Positions 1-5,284 of a stretch of 6,459 nucleotides of DNA are shown piece after piece. A model generated the notes under the pieces. That model was given only the letters and a program-made list of their open reading frames with translations. It had not been told where the DNA came from and made no database searches. How positions within the stretch are numbered: position 1 is the stretch's first letter; every line of letters starts with the position of its first letter. Source of the DNA: Bacillota bacterium (GTDB lineage: Bacteria; Bacillota_E; Symbiobacteriia; JAMDAP01). The translations under genes and the position numbers were made by a program. Location: assembly GCA_023484675.1 (NCBI GenBank), contig JAMDAP010000113.1, forward strand, positions 1-6,459, written 5' to 3'.

Positions 1-154
1 TCTTCCCCCTGCCGCCGATAATGGTCAGCATGTAGGAACCGCCGCCCTCACCCACCAGGTCCAATTGATACACGCCTGCGGCACCGGTCAGTTTCTCCGG
101 CTGCTCAGCCATTCGCTGCTCGATGCCGGCCAGAACTTCCTGTAATGTTGCCAT
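1..154 (-). CDS. SCP2 sterol-binding domain protein (N-terminal part; runs off the left edge)
   Basis: Only the first 51 codons are present, read leftwards from an ATG at 154. The protein begins MATLQEVLAGIEQRMAEQ and continues through a stretch reading VYQLDLVGEGGGSYMLTI and then GG. This fits the SCP2 (sterol carrier protein 2) fold: a first amphipathic helix, then a strand, a Gly-rich turn and a second strand. Bacterial single-domain SCP2 proteins are small soluble proteins (about 100-130 aa) thought to bind fatty acyl or other lipid ligands in a hydrophobic tunnel; the ligand here is unknown. The start is supported by an AAAGGAG Shine-Dalgarno site at 162-168, 7 nt from the ATG. It lies 20 bp after the stop of the MBL-fold gene and is almost surely cotranscribed with it. 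Family recognition rests on a partial sequence, so an unrelated small protein is not fully excluded. Confidence 0.75.
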   Translation of the reverse strand, partial: MATLQEVLAGIEQRMAEQPEKLTGAAGVYQLDLVGEGGGSYMLTIIGGRGK

Positions 155-161
155 GGAATCG

Positions 162-168
162 CTCCTTT
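162..168 (-). promoter_or_regulatory. Ribosome binding site of the SCP2 gene
   Basis: AAAGGAG on the minus strand, 7 nt before the ATG at 154. It fixes the start and shows that this distal gene of the TetR-MBL-SCP2 operon has its own strong initiation site. Confidence 0.8.
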
Positions 169-174
169 AAAGAG

Positions 175-1134
175 TCAGGATTGGGTGAGGCTCCAGGTCA
201 CGGGGCGGCCGGAGGCGGCCGCCTGCCCACGGTCCTCCAGGACGAACAGATGCCCCAGAACCTCAGATAGGCCCAGGAACAGCTGGTTCCGATCGAGGTT
301 TGGGAAGAGCTTTCGCATCAGGCCATAGGCGGTGGCGGGCTCTGGCTTGAGCAAGTGGCGGATCTGCTCCAGGCGCCGCTCCGTTCGCATCAGGCGGGAG
401 GCGATCAGGCCGCGATGATTGGTGATCACCCGGCCGTGGCTGGAAGCAAGCCAGGCCAGGTCCAACTCAGCCACCCGCTGCAGGCTCTGGAGATAAAGCG
501 GCAGGCTCCGGACCAGGACCGGCGAGTCAGGGTCCACCGGATCGACCAGGGCATTACTGGAAATATGCGCGATCAAGTGGTCACCGGCCACCATACCCCG
601 TGCTTCCCGGTTCCACAGGCAGATATGCCCGTAGGCGTGACCCGGGGTATGGAGAACCCGCCAGATTCGGCCTCCCGCCGGAAGCAGGTCTCCTTCATCC
701 AGGTAGCCGTCCACGTCCAGGGGGTCGGTAAAGGTCCAGAGCCACTGCACCGACTCCGCCACTTGCCCGGCTACCGGGGCGGGTCCGCCGTGGTCGGCAA
801 AGAGCCGCGCTGCGAAGTCGGCCCTCCCTGGTCCATGGCCAAGTTTCAGCCAGGTGTTGGTCTTGGGGTGGGCCAGCACCCGGCAGCCTGAACGTTGCCG
901 CACCTCGGCCGCCAGGCCCGCATGGTCCACGTGAAAGTGAGTCAGGACCAAAACTTCAATGTCCTCCACGCGATACCCGAGGCTCATCAGGCCCGACTCC
1001 AGTGCCTGCCGAGCCTCAGGGTAACGTGGGCCACAGTCCACCAGGGTGAGCGGGTCCCCCTCCAGGAGCACGGCGTTCATGGCGCCCACAGGAAACGGTG
1101 TGGGCAGGGGAAGCAAATGCAGCCCGTCCGGCAA
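175..1134 (-). CDS. MBL-fold metallo-hydrolase, LACTB2/glyoxalase II-like, with C-terminal winged-helix-like region
   Basis: A 319-aa metallo-beta-lactamase-fold hydrolase. The zinc-binding set is complete: THFHVDHAG (H66, H68, D70, H71), TPGH (H166), GDH (D185) and SSHG (H233). After the MBL domain (about 5-235), residues 240-305 form a helical stretch with the layout of the small winged-helix domain found C-terminal in LACTB2-like enzymes: an ERRLEQI helix, a short AYGLMRKLF segment, then LSEVLGHLFVLEDRG. Relatives hydrolyse thioesters, phosphodiesters or RNA, so the substrate cannot be read from sequence; beside an SCP2 protein, an acyl thioester is a reasonable guess. No signal peptide or membrane segment is seen, so it is probably cytoplasmic. 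The start is a TTG at 1134 with no good SD. The aligned N-terminus (LHLLPLP.PFPVG.MNAVLLEG) supports a start close to here. It lies 62 bp after the TetR gene and 20 bp before the SCP2 gene. Confidence 0.93.
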   Translation of the reverse strand: MPDGLHLLPLPTPFPVGAMNAVLLEGDPLTLVDCGPRYPEARQALESGLMSLGYRVEDIEVLVLTHFHVDHAGLAAEVRQRSGCRVLAHPKTNTWLKLGHGPGRADFAARLFADHGGPAPVAGQVAESVQWLWTFTDPLDVDGYLDEGDLLPAGGRIWRVLHTPGHAYGHICLWNREARGMVAGDHLIAHISSNALVDPVDPDSPVLVRSLPLYLQSLQRVAELDLAWLASSHGRVITNHRGLIASRLMRTERRLEQIRHLLKPEPATAYGLMRKLFPNLDRNQLFLGLSEVLGHLFVLEDRGQAAASGRPVTWSLTQS

Positions 1135-1196
1135 TGCATCTGCGCCCGGGACGGCGACGAGCCCGTCCAGGTGCGTTGTCTTGCGGTCTGGCGCAG

Positions 1197-1787
1197 CTAT
1201 GTGGCAGCCCCCCCATCCGGGCAGATGCCCCCCAAAATCAGGTCGGCAAAGCGTTCAGCAATATCTTTCGGGGCCAGGCGGCCGTCCGGCGCGTACCACT
1301 GATAAATGCTGTTGCACAGGCCAAAGACCGCCAGGGATGTCAGCCGTACGTCAACGGGTTTGAACTCGCCCGAGGCGATACCCTCGCTCAGGATCCGCTC
1401 CAACAGGCCGGTGTAGCGCCGGCGGCTCTGCCGTACCGAGTCCCGCTGCGCGACCGATAGGGCGTGGGTCTCGCGGGTGAAGATGGTCAGCTCGCCGAGC
1501 CGGCGGGCGACGGTCTCTACATGGGTCAGGACGGCCCGCTCTAACTTGGTCCGGGCGGACACCGGCTGGCGCACCACCTCCTCCAGGTGGGACACCAGGG
1601 CGGTAACGGCATCGTCAAAGATTTTCACCAGCAGCTCTTCCTTGCTGGCGATGTAGTAATAAAGCGACCCCTTCTGCAGCCCCACGGCATCGGCGATGTC
1701 CTGCATAGAGGTACCGTGGTAGCCTTTGTCACGGAAGAGGCGGATGGCGGCAGCCATGATATCGCGTTCTCGGTTGACGGGTACCAT
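1197..1787 (-). CDS. TetR/AcrR-family transcriptional regulator (FadR/KstR2-like)
   Basis: A 196-aa regulator from the ATG at 1787. Residues 6-52 are a typical TetR DNA-binding domain: RERDIMAAAIRLFRDKGYHGTSMQDIADAVGLQKGSL split as helix 1, then the helix-turn-helix (about T26-Y43), then YYYIASKEELL. The C-terminal ligand/dimer domain (60-196) has the pattern seen in acyl-CoA-responsive regulators of the KstR2/FadR type, including RETHALS, RRRYTGLLERIL and a SIYQWY motif near residue 158. This subgroup often represses lipid or acyl-CoA catabolism genes and is released by acyl-CoA; the ligand here is inferred. An upstream in-frame TTG at 1907 would add 40 residues but is itself the first base triplet of the -35 promoter box, so it cannot be the start. 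The ATG at 1787 is preceded directly by AAGGAG with no spacer, which is unusual. First gene of the TetR-MBL-SCP2 operon, probably autoregulated. Confidence 0.92.
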   Translation of the reverse strand: MVPVNRERDIMAAAIRLFRDKGYHGTSMQDIADAVGLQKGSLYYYIASKEELLVKIFDDAVTALVSHLEEVVRQPVSARTKLERAVLTHVETVARRLGELTIFTRETHALSVAQRDSVRQSRRRYTGLLERILSEGIASGEFKPVDVRLTSLAVFGLCNSIYQWYAPDGRLAPKDIAERFADLILGGICPDGGAAT

Positions 1788-1793
1788 CTCCTT
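1788..1793 (-). promoter_or_regulatory. Unusually placed Shine-Dalgarno site of the TetR gene
   Basis: AAGGAG sits directly against the ATG at 1787 (spacer 0 nt; 5-9 nt is normal). No ATG, GTG or TTG lies in frame at normal spacing downstream of it, and between the predicted transcript start (about 1871) and 1787 only CTG codons could serve. The regulator may therefore be translated weakly. Confidence 0.5.
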
Positions 1794-1849
1794 GCAGGCC
1801 GGAGCCGGCCTGGCGAGCGCCTTTGGTGCCCTCAGTGCCGTCAGCTCGG

Positions 1850-1861
1850 CCGATCGAACGG
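1850..1861. promoter_or_regulatory. Candidate operator: imperfect palindrome CCGATCGAACGG
   Basis: A 12-bp imperfect palindrome (10 of 12 positions symmetric) lying about 10-21 bp downstream of the predicted transcript start of the TetR operon. This is a normal place for a TetR-family repressor to act on its own promoter. It overlaps one copy of an 8-bp direct repeat, ACGGTTGG (1858-1865), whose second copy is at 1914-1921 beyond the -35 box. Assignment to this regulator is inference. Confidence 0.4.
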
Positions 1862-1921
1862 TTGGTAGGATGGTCTTACTATACTCGTTGGCGTTTTGCC
1901 CTGTCAACGTCCTACGGTTGG
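1858..1921. repeat. Repeats bracketing the TetR promoter (direct ACGGTTGG x2, inverted GTAGGA/TCCTAC)
   Basis: ACGGTTGG occurs at 1858-1865 and again at 1914-1921, 56 bp apart. GTAGGA (1865-1870) and TCCTAC (1910-1915) form an inverted pair just inside them. The -10 and -35 boxes lie wholly between. The arrangement suggests two binding sites for a regulator on either side of the promoter, but the repeats are short. Confidence 0.45.
1878..1907 (-). promoter_or_regulatory. Sigma-70/sigma-A promoter of the TetR-MBL-SCP2 operon
   Basis: On the minus strand a perfect -35 box TTGACA (1907-1902) is followed by an 18-bp AT-richer spacer and a -10 box TATAGT (1883-1878; 5 of 6 to TATAAT). The predicted transcript start is about 1871, giving an untranslated leader of about 84 nt before the TetR ATG at 1787. 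This is the best-formed promoter in the window. Confidence 0.8.
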
Positions 1922-1941
1922 CGAAAGAAGCCCCCAGGGCT
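1922..1941 (-). terminator. Weak terminator-like hairpin after the 97-aa protein gene
   Basis: Read on the minus strand, AGCCC-TGG-GGGCT (1941-1929) forms a 5-bp stem with a 3-nt loop and is followed by TCTTTCG. It lies between the stop of the small gene at 1978 and the next promoter at 1907, where a terminator would be expected. The stem is short and the U-run interrupted, so it is only a candidate. Confidence 0.35.
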
Positions 1942-1977
1942 CGAGCGAAGCGAACCCACGGGCGCTCCGCAGCCCGC

Positions 1978-2271
1978 TCAGTCCTTGTCCGGCCCCTCCA
2001 CCACGAACTCCATGGGGCTGGTCTCGGTCACCGTGTCCATCGCATGGACGCCGCTGCGAAACAAGGCCCACTGGTCATCGGTCAGGCCCCCCGGCACATA
2101 GGCGGACAACTCGCGCCGGTTGACGCGGAGCTTGGGGGCACTGATGCTCCAGTACCCGTCCCACCCGCCGGTCCCGATCCCCGGCGTGATGATCCCGTCA
2201 TTAACGGCCCCGAGGTACTCAAGAATGCGCACGTCCCCAAAGGCCCCCTGGGCCACGGTGATGGTTGCCAT
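1978..2271 (-). CDS. Hypothetical protein, 97 aa
   Basis: I do not recognise this family. The protein has 97 residues, no Cys, no signal peptide and no membrane segment, and is acidic at its C-terminus (VEGPDKD). Residues 26-43 are Gly/Trp-rich (GIITPGIGTGGWDGYWSI), followed by a basic stretch KLRVNRREL (47-55) and a mixed segment GGLTDDQWALFRSGVHAMD. Codon third positions are mostly G or C, like its neighbours, which supports a real gene. The ATG at 2271 is chosen because GGGAGG (2281-2286) lies 9 nt upstream; a TTG three codons earlier overlaps that spacing and is less likely. It follows the flavoprotein gene by 40 bp on the same strand and is probably cotranscribed, so it may act with the flavoprotein. 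No function is proposed. Confidence 0.75.
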   Translation of the reverse strand: MATITVAQGAFGDVRILEYLGAVNDGIITPGIGTGGWDGYWSISAPKLRVNRRELSAYVPGGLTDDQWALFRSGVHAMDTVTETSPMEFVVEGPDKD

Positions 2272-2280
2272 TCGTCCCAA

Positions 2281-2286
2281 CCTCCC
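2281..2286 (-). promoter_or_regulatory. Ribosome binding site of the 97-aa protein gene
   Basis: GGGAGG on the minus strand, 9 nt before the ATG at 2271. It decides between that ATG and the in-frame TTG at 2280, and shows the small gene is independently translated. Confidence 0.7.
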
Positions 2287-2287
2287 T

Positions 2288-2309
2288 GCCGGCGGACACC
2301 CCGCCCGGC
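2288..2309 (-). other. Intercistronic GC hairpin between the flavoprotein gene and the 97-aa protein gene
   Basis: GCCGGCGG (2288-2295) can pair with CCGCCCGGC (2301-2309) across a 5-nt loop with one bulged base. It fills the short gap after the TAG stop at 2312 and ends just before the SD of the next gene. No U-run follows, so it is more likely a processing or stability element than a terminator, if it has any role. Confidence 0.3.
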
Positions 2310-2311
2310 GG

Positions 2312-3268
2312 CTACGGTTCCATCGCCTGGCCGAGGCGTCGCCAGGACTCGCGCGCCTCAGTCACCAGGCGCGACAGCAGTTCGGCCACGGTGGGAATGT
2401 CCTCGACCAGCCCCGCCACCTGACCGGCCCAGGCGAATCCCTCGTCCATCTTCCCTTGCAACGCGGCACGCCGGTTGGCTTCAGCGCCAATGAAGGGCAG
2501 TAAGTCGTCAAAGGTGGCGCCTTCGGCCTCACGCCTGAGGATCTCCTCCGTGAAGGGCGAACGCAAGGCACGGCCGGGGCGGCCGAGGCTCCGTTCGATA
2601 ATGACGGTGTCCGTTTCTCGAGCCCGCACCAGGCCCTCCTTGTAGGCGGGGTGCGCCACGCACTCCCGGGTGGCCACAAAACGGGTGCCCATCTCGATGC
2701 CCTCGGCTCCCAGGGCCAGGGCCGCAGCCAGGCCCCGCCCGTCGCCGATACCACCGGAGGCAATTACCGGAACGCGCACACTGTCCACAATCCGAGCCAC
2801 CAGCACCAGGGTGCTGGTATCGTCCCGGCCGAGGTGCCCGCCGCCCTCCGCTCCCACGGCGATCACCGCATCGGCACCCAGGTCCTCCGCTTTCTGCGCC
2901 TGGCGAACGCCGGCCACAAGGACCAACTTCTTCACCTGGTGGCCGTGCAGCCGCTGAAAGAGCGGCTCTGGATTGCCGCCGGTGACGGAGATAACGGGCA
3001 CCTTCTCCTCCAAAGCCACGTCGAGGTGGCTGGACCAGTCCCAGTGCCCCAGGGCGAAATTGACGCCGAAGGGCTTGTGGGTGGCGGCACGGGCCTTCTG
3101 GATCTCGGCCCTCAGCTCTTCCGACCGGGCAAAGGAAGCGGCGGTGATCTGGCCAAGGCCTCCGGCGTTGGACACGGCCGTGGCCAGGCCGGCGAAGGCC
3201 AGGTGGGCCAGCCCACCCTGCACCACCGGCAGCCGGATCCCCAGCAACTCTGTCAGACGCGTCCGCAC
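2312..3268 (-). CDS. Nitronate monooxygenase / enoyl-ACP reductase II (FabK)-like FMN flavoprotein
   Basis: A 318-aa TIM-barrel flavoprotein of the 2-nitropropane dioxygenase family, of normal length. Visible family motifs in order: LPVVQGGLAHL (13-23) and NAGGLGQI (34-41) at the N-terminal FMN site; VNFALG (69-74); the signature GAEGGGHLG (139-147) with the catalytic-type H145; and VPVIASGGIGDGRGLAAALALGAEGIEMGTRF (167-197), the phosphate-binding half of the barrel. Relatives either oxidise alkyl nitronates with O2 or reduce enoyl-ACP with NAD(P)H; sequence reading alone does not separate these, and many homologues are uncharacterised. The start is a GTG at 3268 with AAGGGGG (3276-3282) 7 nt upstream. 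The frame stays open far upstream, into the oppositely oriented korA gene, but the family match begins only at RTRLTELLGIRLP. First gene of a two-gene minus-strand unit, divergent from korAB. Confidence 0.93.
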   Translation of the reverse strand: MRTRLTELLGIRLPVVQGGLAHLAFAGLATAVSNAGGLGQITAASFARSEELRAEIQKARAATHKPFGVNFALGHWDWSSHLDVALEEKVPVISVTGGNPEPLFQRLHGHQVKKLVLVAGVRQAQKAEDLGADAVIAVGAEGGGHLGRDDTSTLVLVARIVDSVRVPVIASGGIGDGRGLAAALALGAEGIEMGTRFVATRECVAHPAYKEGLVRARETDTVIIERSLGRPGRALRSPFTEEILRREAEGATFDDLLPFIGAEANRRAALQGKMDEGFAWAGQVAGLVEDIPTVAELLSRLVTEARESWRRLGQAMEP

Positions 3269-3274
3269 GAAAAC

Positions 3275-3393
3275 GCCCCCTTCGCGGGAAATATCCTTTT
3301 CATTCGCAGAGTGGCCCGCTGTTCCCTGCTTGGCCGGCGCCACTGCCCTGGCGCAGCGCCGAATCGAAGATCGCCGGAGGCCGCGAAGAGGGC
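3275..3393. repeat. Inverted 13-bp repeat at the two divergent translation starts
   Basis: CCGCGAAGAGGGC at 3381-3393 (plus, before korA) and CCGCGAAGGGGGC at 3287-3275 (minus, before the flavoprotein gene) match at 12 of 13 positions, in inverted orientation. Each holds the SD site of its gene, and the repeat ends 7 nt before the ATG at 3401 or 6 nt before the GTG at 3268. The shared CCGCGAA part lies outside the SD core. Confidence 0.6.
3337..3354. repeat. Perfect inverted repeat GCGCCA-N6-TGGCGC in the divergent intergenic region
   Basis: A 6-bp perfect inverted repeat with a 6-bp centre, located near the middle of the 132-bp gap between the two divergent genes. It could be a regulator-binding site or a leader hairpin. 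I could not find convincing -35/-10 pairs for either gene in this gap, so the promoters of korAB and of the flavoprotein gene remain unassigned. In GC-rich DNA such a repeat can arise by chance. Confidence 0.35.
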
Positions 3394-3400
3394 ATACTAG

Positions 3401-5284
3401 ATGGTGTCTCGAAGGCCAGCACCGCGTGAAAAAAGGACGGTGACCACGATCAACACCCTGACCTGGATGGTGGGCGGCCAGCAGGGCGAGGGCATCGAAA
3501 GCACGGGCGAGATTTTCGTGCAGGCGATGAACCGCCTGGGTTACTGGTGTTATGCCTACCGTCATTTCGCTTCCCGCGTCAAGGGCGGCCACACCAACTT
3601 TAAGATTCGCATCTCCGGCCAGGAAGTACGCCGCGGAGGAGATGAGATTCACTGCCTGGTGGCCTTTGATCAGGAATCCATCGACCACAACTGGCCCGAT
3701 ATCAAGCCTGGCGCTGTGGTTGCTTATGACAGCGCCACGTTCGAGGCCAAGGTGCCGGGGGACAAGCAGGTGACCCTGGTGCCCGTGCCGATGTCCAAGA
3801 TTGCCAAAGACCTGGGTGCAGCGATTATGAAGAACATGGTGGCCGTGGGCGTCAGCGCGGCACTTCTGGGTTTAAGCCCGGAGGACTTTGCCTCCACCAT
3901 GGCCGGCCGCTTTGGCAAGAAGGGCGGCAAAGTGGTGCAGAGTAACGCTCAGGCGGTGCAGCAGGGCTACGACGGCAGCCGGAGCCAGTTCGGTACGCTG
4001 CTCCAGTTGCCGGAACGGCCCAAGGTGACCGGCGAGCACCATATGCTCATCACCGGCAACGAAGCCGTCGGCCTGGGCGCTCTGGCGGCGGGCTGCCGGC
4101 TCTACGGCGGCTATCCCATCACGCCCGCCACGCCCGTCATGTACTACCTCGTTTCCAACCTGCCCCGGGTGGGCGGCGCCGTGGTGCAGACAGAGGACGA
4201 GATCGCGGCCATCAACGTGGTAGTCGGCGGCAACTACGCCGGCACCCGCACCATGACCGCCACCTCCGGCCCCGGTCTTTCCCTGATGCAGGAGGCCCTG
4301 TCGCTCTCGGGCATGACCGAAACACCGGCGGTCGTCGTCGACGTGCAGCGTGCCGGACCCAGCACCGGGTTGCCCACCAAGCTGGAACAGTCCGACATCA
4401 ACATGCTGGTCTACGGCTCCCACGGCGAGTTCCCGCGGGTGGTGCTGGCTCCGGCCTCGGTCTCCGACTGCTTCTATCTGACCATGGAGGCCTTCAACCT
4501 GGCCGAGGAACTGCAGTGCCCGGTGTTTGTGGCCATTGACCTGGCCCTCGGCCTCTCCAAACAGTCCATCGACCCGGTGGACCGGCACCGGGTGCCCATC
4601 CGGCGCGGCAAGCGGGTCAGTGAGTACGAGCTGGCGGCCATGGACGGTAAGGAATTCGCGCGGTACACGGTCACGGACGACGGCATCTCGCCACGTTCCG
4701 TCCCCGGCCAGCACGGCGGTCGCTACGTGGCTACCGGCGACGAGCATACGGTCACGGCCCACATCACGGAAGACCCGCCCACCCGTACCACCCAGATGAT
4801 GAAGCGCCTGCGCAAACTGAAGGCGGCACATATCGCCGAACCCCTTCGGGCGGGCGGTGCCAATGACCCGGAACTGCTCATCATCGGCTTTGGTTCTCCC
4901 ACCGGGGCCGTCTCCGAAGCTGCAGCAGCGCTGTCTGAACGTGGCCACCGGGTGGCAGAAGTTCAACTCCAGCTCATCTGGCCGTTCCCCCGGGCCGAGC
5001 TGATGCCTCTGCTGCAGAAGTCTGAACGCGTCCTGGTGGTCGAGCACAACGCCACCGGCCAGCTCGCCAACATCATCCGGCTGCAGTGCGACTACTGGCC
5101 TCTGTCCTCGTTGCTCAAGTTCGACGGCAACCCCTTTGCCGTGCACGAGATCGTGGCTCGGGCCGAGGCGCTTCTGGCCATGCCGCCCCTGGCCGTACCG
5201 CCTCTGATCGTGCCGCCTCTGGCGGCCGGCGGACCGGGCGAGTTGACCATCGCCGGATTCTCATCCCATGAGGAGGTGCACTGA
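3401..5284 (+). CDS. korA: 2-oxoacid:ferredoxin oxidoreductase alpha subunit (gamma-alpha fusion), probably 2-oxoglutarate
   Basis: A 627-aa fused subunit. Residues 24-200 are the gamma domain (GGQQGEGIESTGEIF, then YRHFASRVKGGHTNFKIR, then MKNMVAVG). Residues 215-390 are the alpha pyrimidine-binding domain with YPITPATP (238-245), QTEDEIAA (263-270), ATSGPGLSLMQEA (287-299) and GPSTGLPTKLEQSD (319-332). Residues 490-590 form the C-terminal transketolase-like domain ending near LLKFDGNPFAVHEIV. With KorB it oxidatively decarboxylates a 2-oxoacid using CoA and reduces ferredoxin in the cytoplasm. There is no ferredoxin-like delta domain, as usual for the two-subunit class, so a separate ferredoxin is needed. 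The ATG at 3401 has AAGAGGG 8 nt upstream. The GTG at 3440 fits the usual family N-terminus better, but its AGGA is only 2 nt away. After residue 590 there is an unusual Pro-rich tail. It overlaps korB by one base (TGATG). Confidence 0.97.
   Translation: MVSRRPAPREKRTVTTINTLTWMVGGQQGEGIESTGEIFVQAMNRLGYWCYAYRHFASRVKGGHTNFKIRISGQEVRRGGDEIHCLVAFDQESIDHNWPDIKPGAVVAYDSATFEAKVPGDKQVTLVPVPMSKIAKDLGAAIMKNMVAVGVSAALLGLSPEDFASTMAGRFGKKGGKVVQSNAQAVQQGYDGSRSQFGTLLQLPERPKVTGEHHMLITGNEAVGLGALAAGCRLYGGYPITPATPVMYYLVSNLPRVGGAVVQTEDEIAAINVVVGGNYAGTRTMTATSGPGLSLMQEALSLSGMTETPAVVVDVQRAGPSTGLPTKLEQSDINMLVYGSHGEFPRVVLAPASVSDCFYLTMEAFNLAEELQCPVFVAIDLALGLSKQSIDPVDRHRVPIRRGKRVSEYELAAMDGKEFARYTVTDDGISPRSVPGQHGGRYVATGDEHTVTAHITEDPPTRTTQMMKRLRKLKAAHIAEPLRAGGANDPELLIIGFGSPTGAVSEAAAALSERGHRVAEVQLQLIWPFPRAELMPLLQKSERVLVVEHNATGQLANIIRLQCDYWPLSSLLKFDGNPFAVHEIVARAEALLAMPPLAVPPLIVPPLAAGGPGELTIAGFSSHEEVH
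5183..5227 (+). repeat. Three tandem 15-nt repeats coding the Pro-rich tail of KorA
   Basis: Units at 5183-5197, 5198-5212 and 5213-5227 each begin CCGCCYCTG and encode PPLAV, PPLIV and PPLAA (residues 595-609). The copies diverge mainly in the last six bases. They lie beyond the end of the conserved KorA domains and before the korB SD site, consistent with local duplication extending the C-terminus. Confidence 0.8.
5271..5276 (+). promoter_or_regulatory. Ribosome binding site of korB inside korA
   Basis: AGGAGG lies 7 nt before the korB ATG and within the last codons of korA. With the TGATG stop-start overlap it indicates translational coupling, which would keep the two subunits balanced. 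Confidence 0.85.

Noticed and set aside
355..891. Plus-strand open frame (178 codons) opposite the MBL-fold gene
   Set aside because: It is antisense to a gene with all metal-binding motifs present and shows no domain features.
1929..1975. Larger fold GGGCT...AGCCC with inner AGCG...CGCT in the region after the small gene
   Set aside because: The stem is broken by unpaired blocks and has a long loop; the shorter 1929-1941 hairpin followed by a T-rich stretch is a better terminator candidate.
1726..2493. Plus-strand open frame (255 codons) opposite the TetR start, the 97-aa gene and part of the flavoprotein gene
   Set aside because: It crosses three minus-strand genes and the promoter region. 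The product is Arg/Pro-rich without motifs, typical of shadow frames in GC-rich DNA.
2651..3400. Plus-strand open frame (249 codons) opposite the flavoprotein gene
   Set aside because: It is antisense to a gene with clear FMN-site motifs, has no recognisable domain, and runs right up to the korA start without an SD of its own.
3269..3688. N-terminal extension of the flavoprotein gene (140 extra codons, reading into korA)
   Set aside because: It overlaps korA in antisense, has no similarity to the family, and a GTG with a good SD lies exactly where the family match begins.
3872..5146. Long antisense open frame (424 codons) opposite korA
   Set aside because: Its translation is rich in His, Gly, Arg and Val with no domain motifs. 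It is the expected mirror of GC-rich codon use in korA, whose catalytic motifs are intact.
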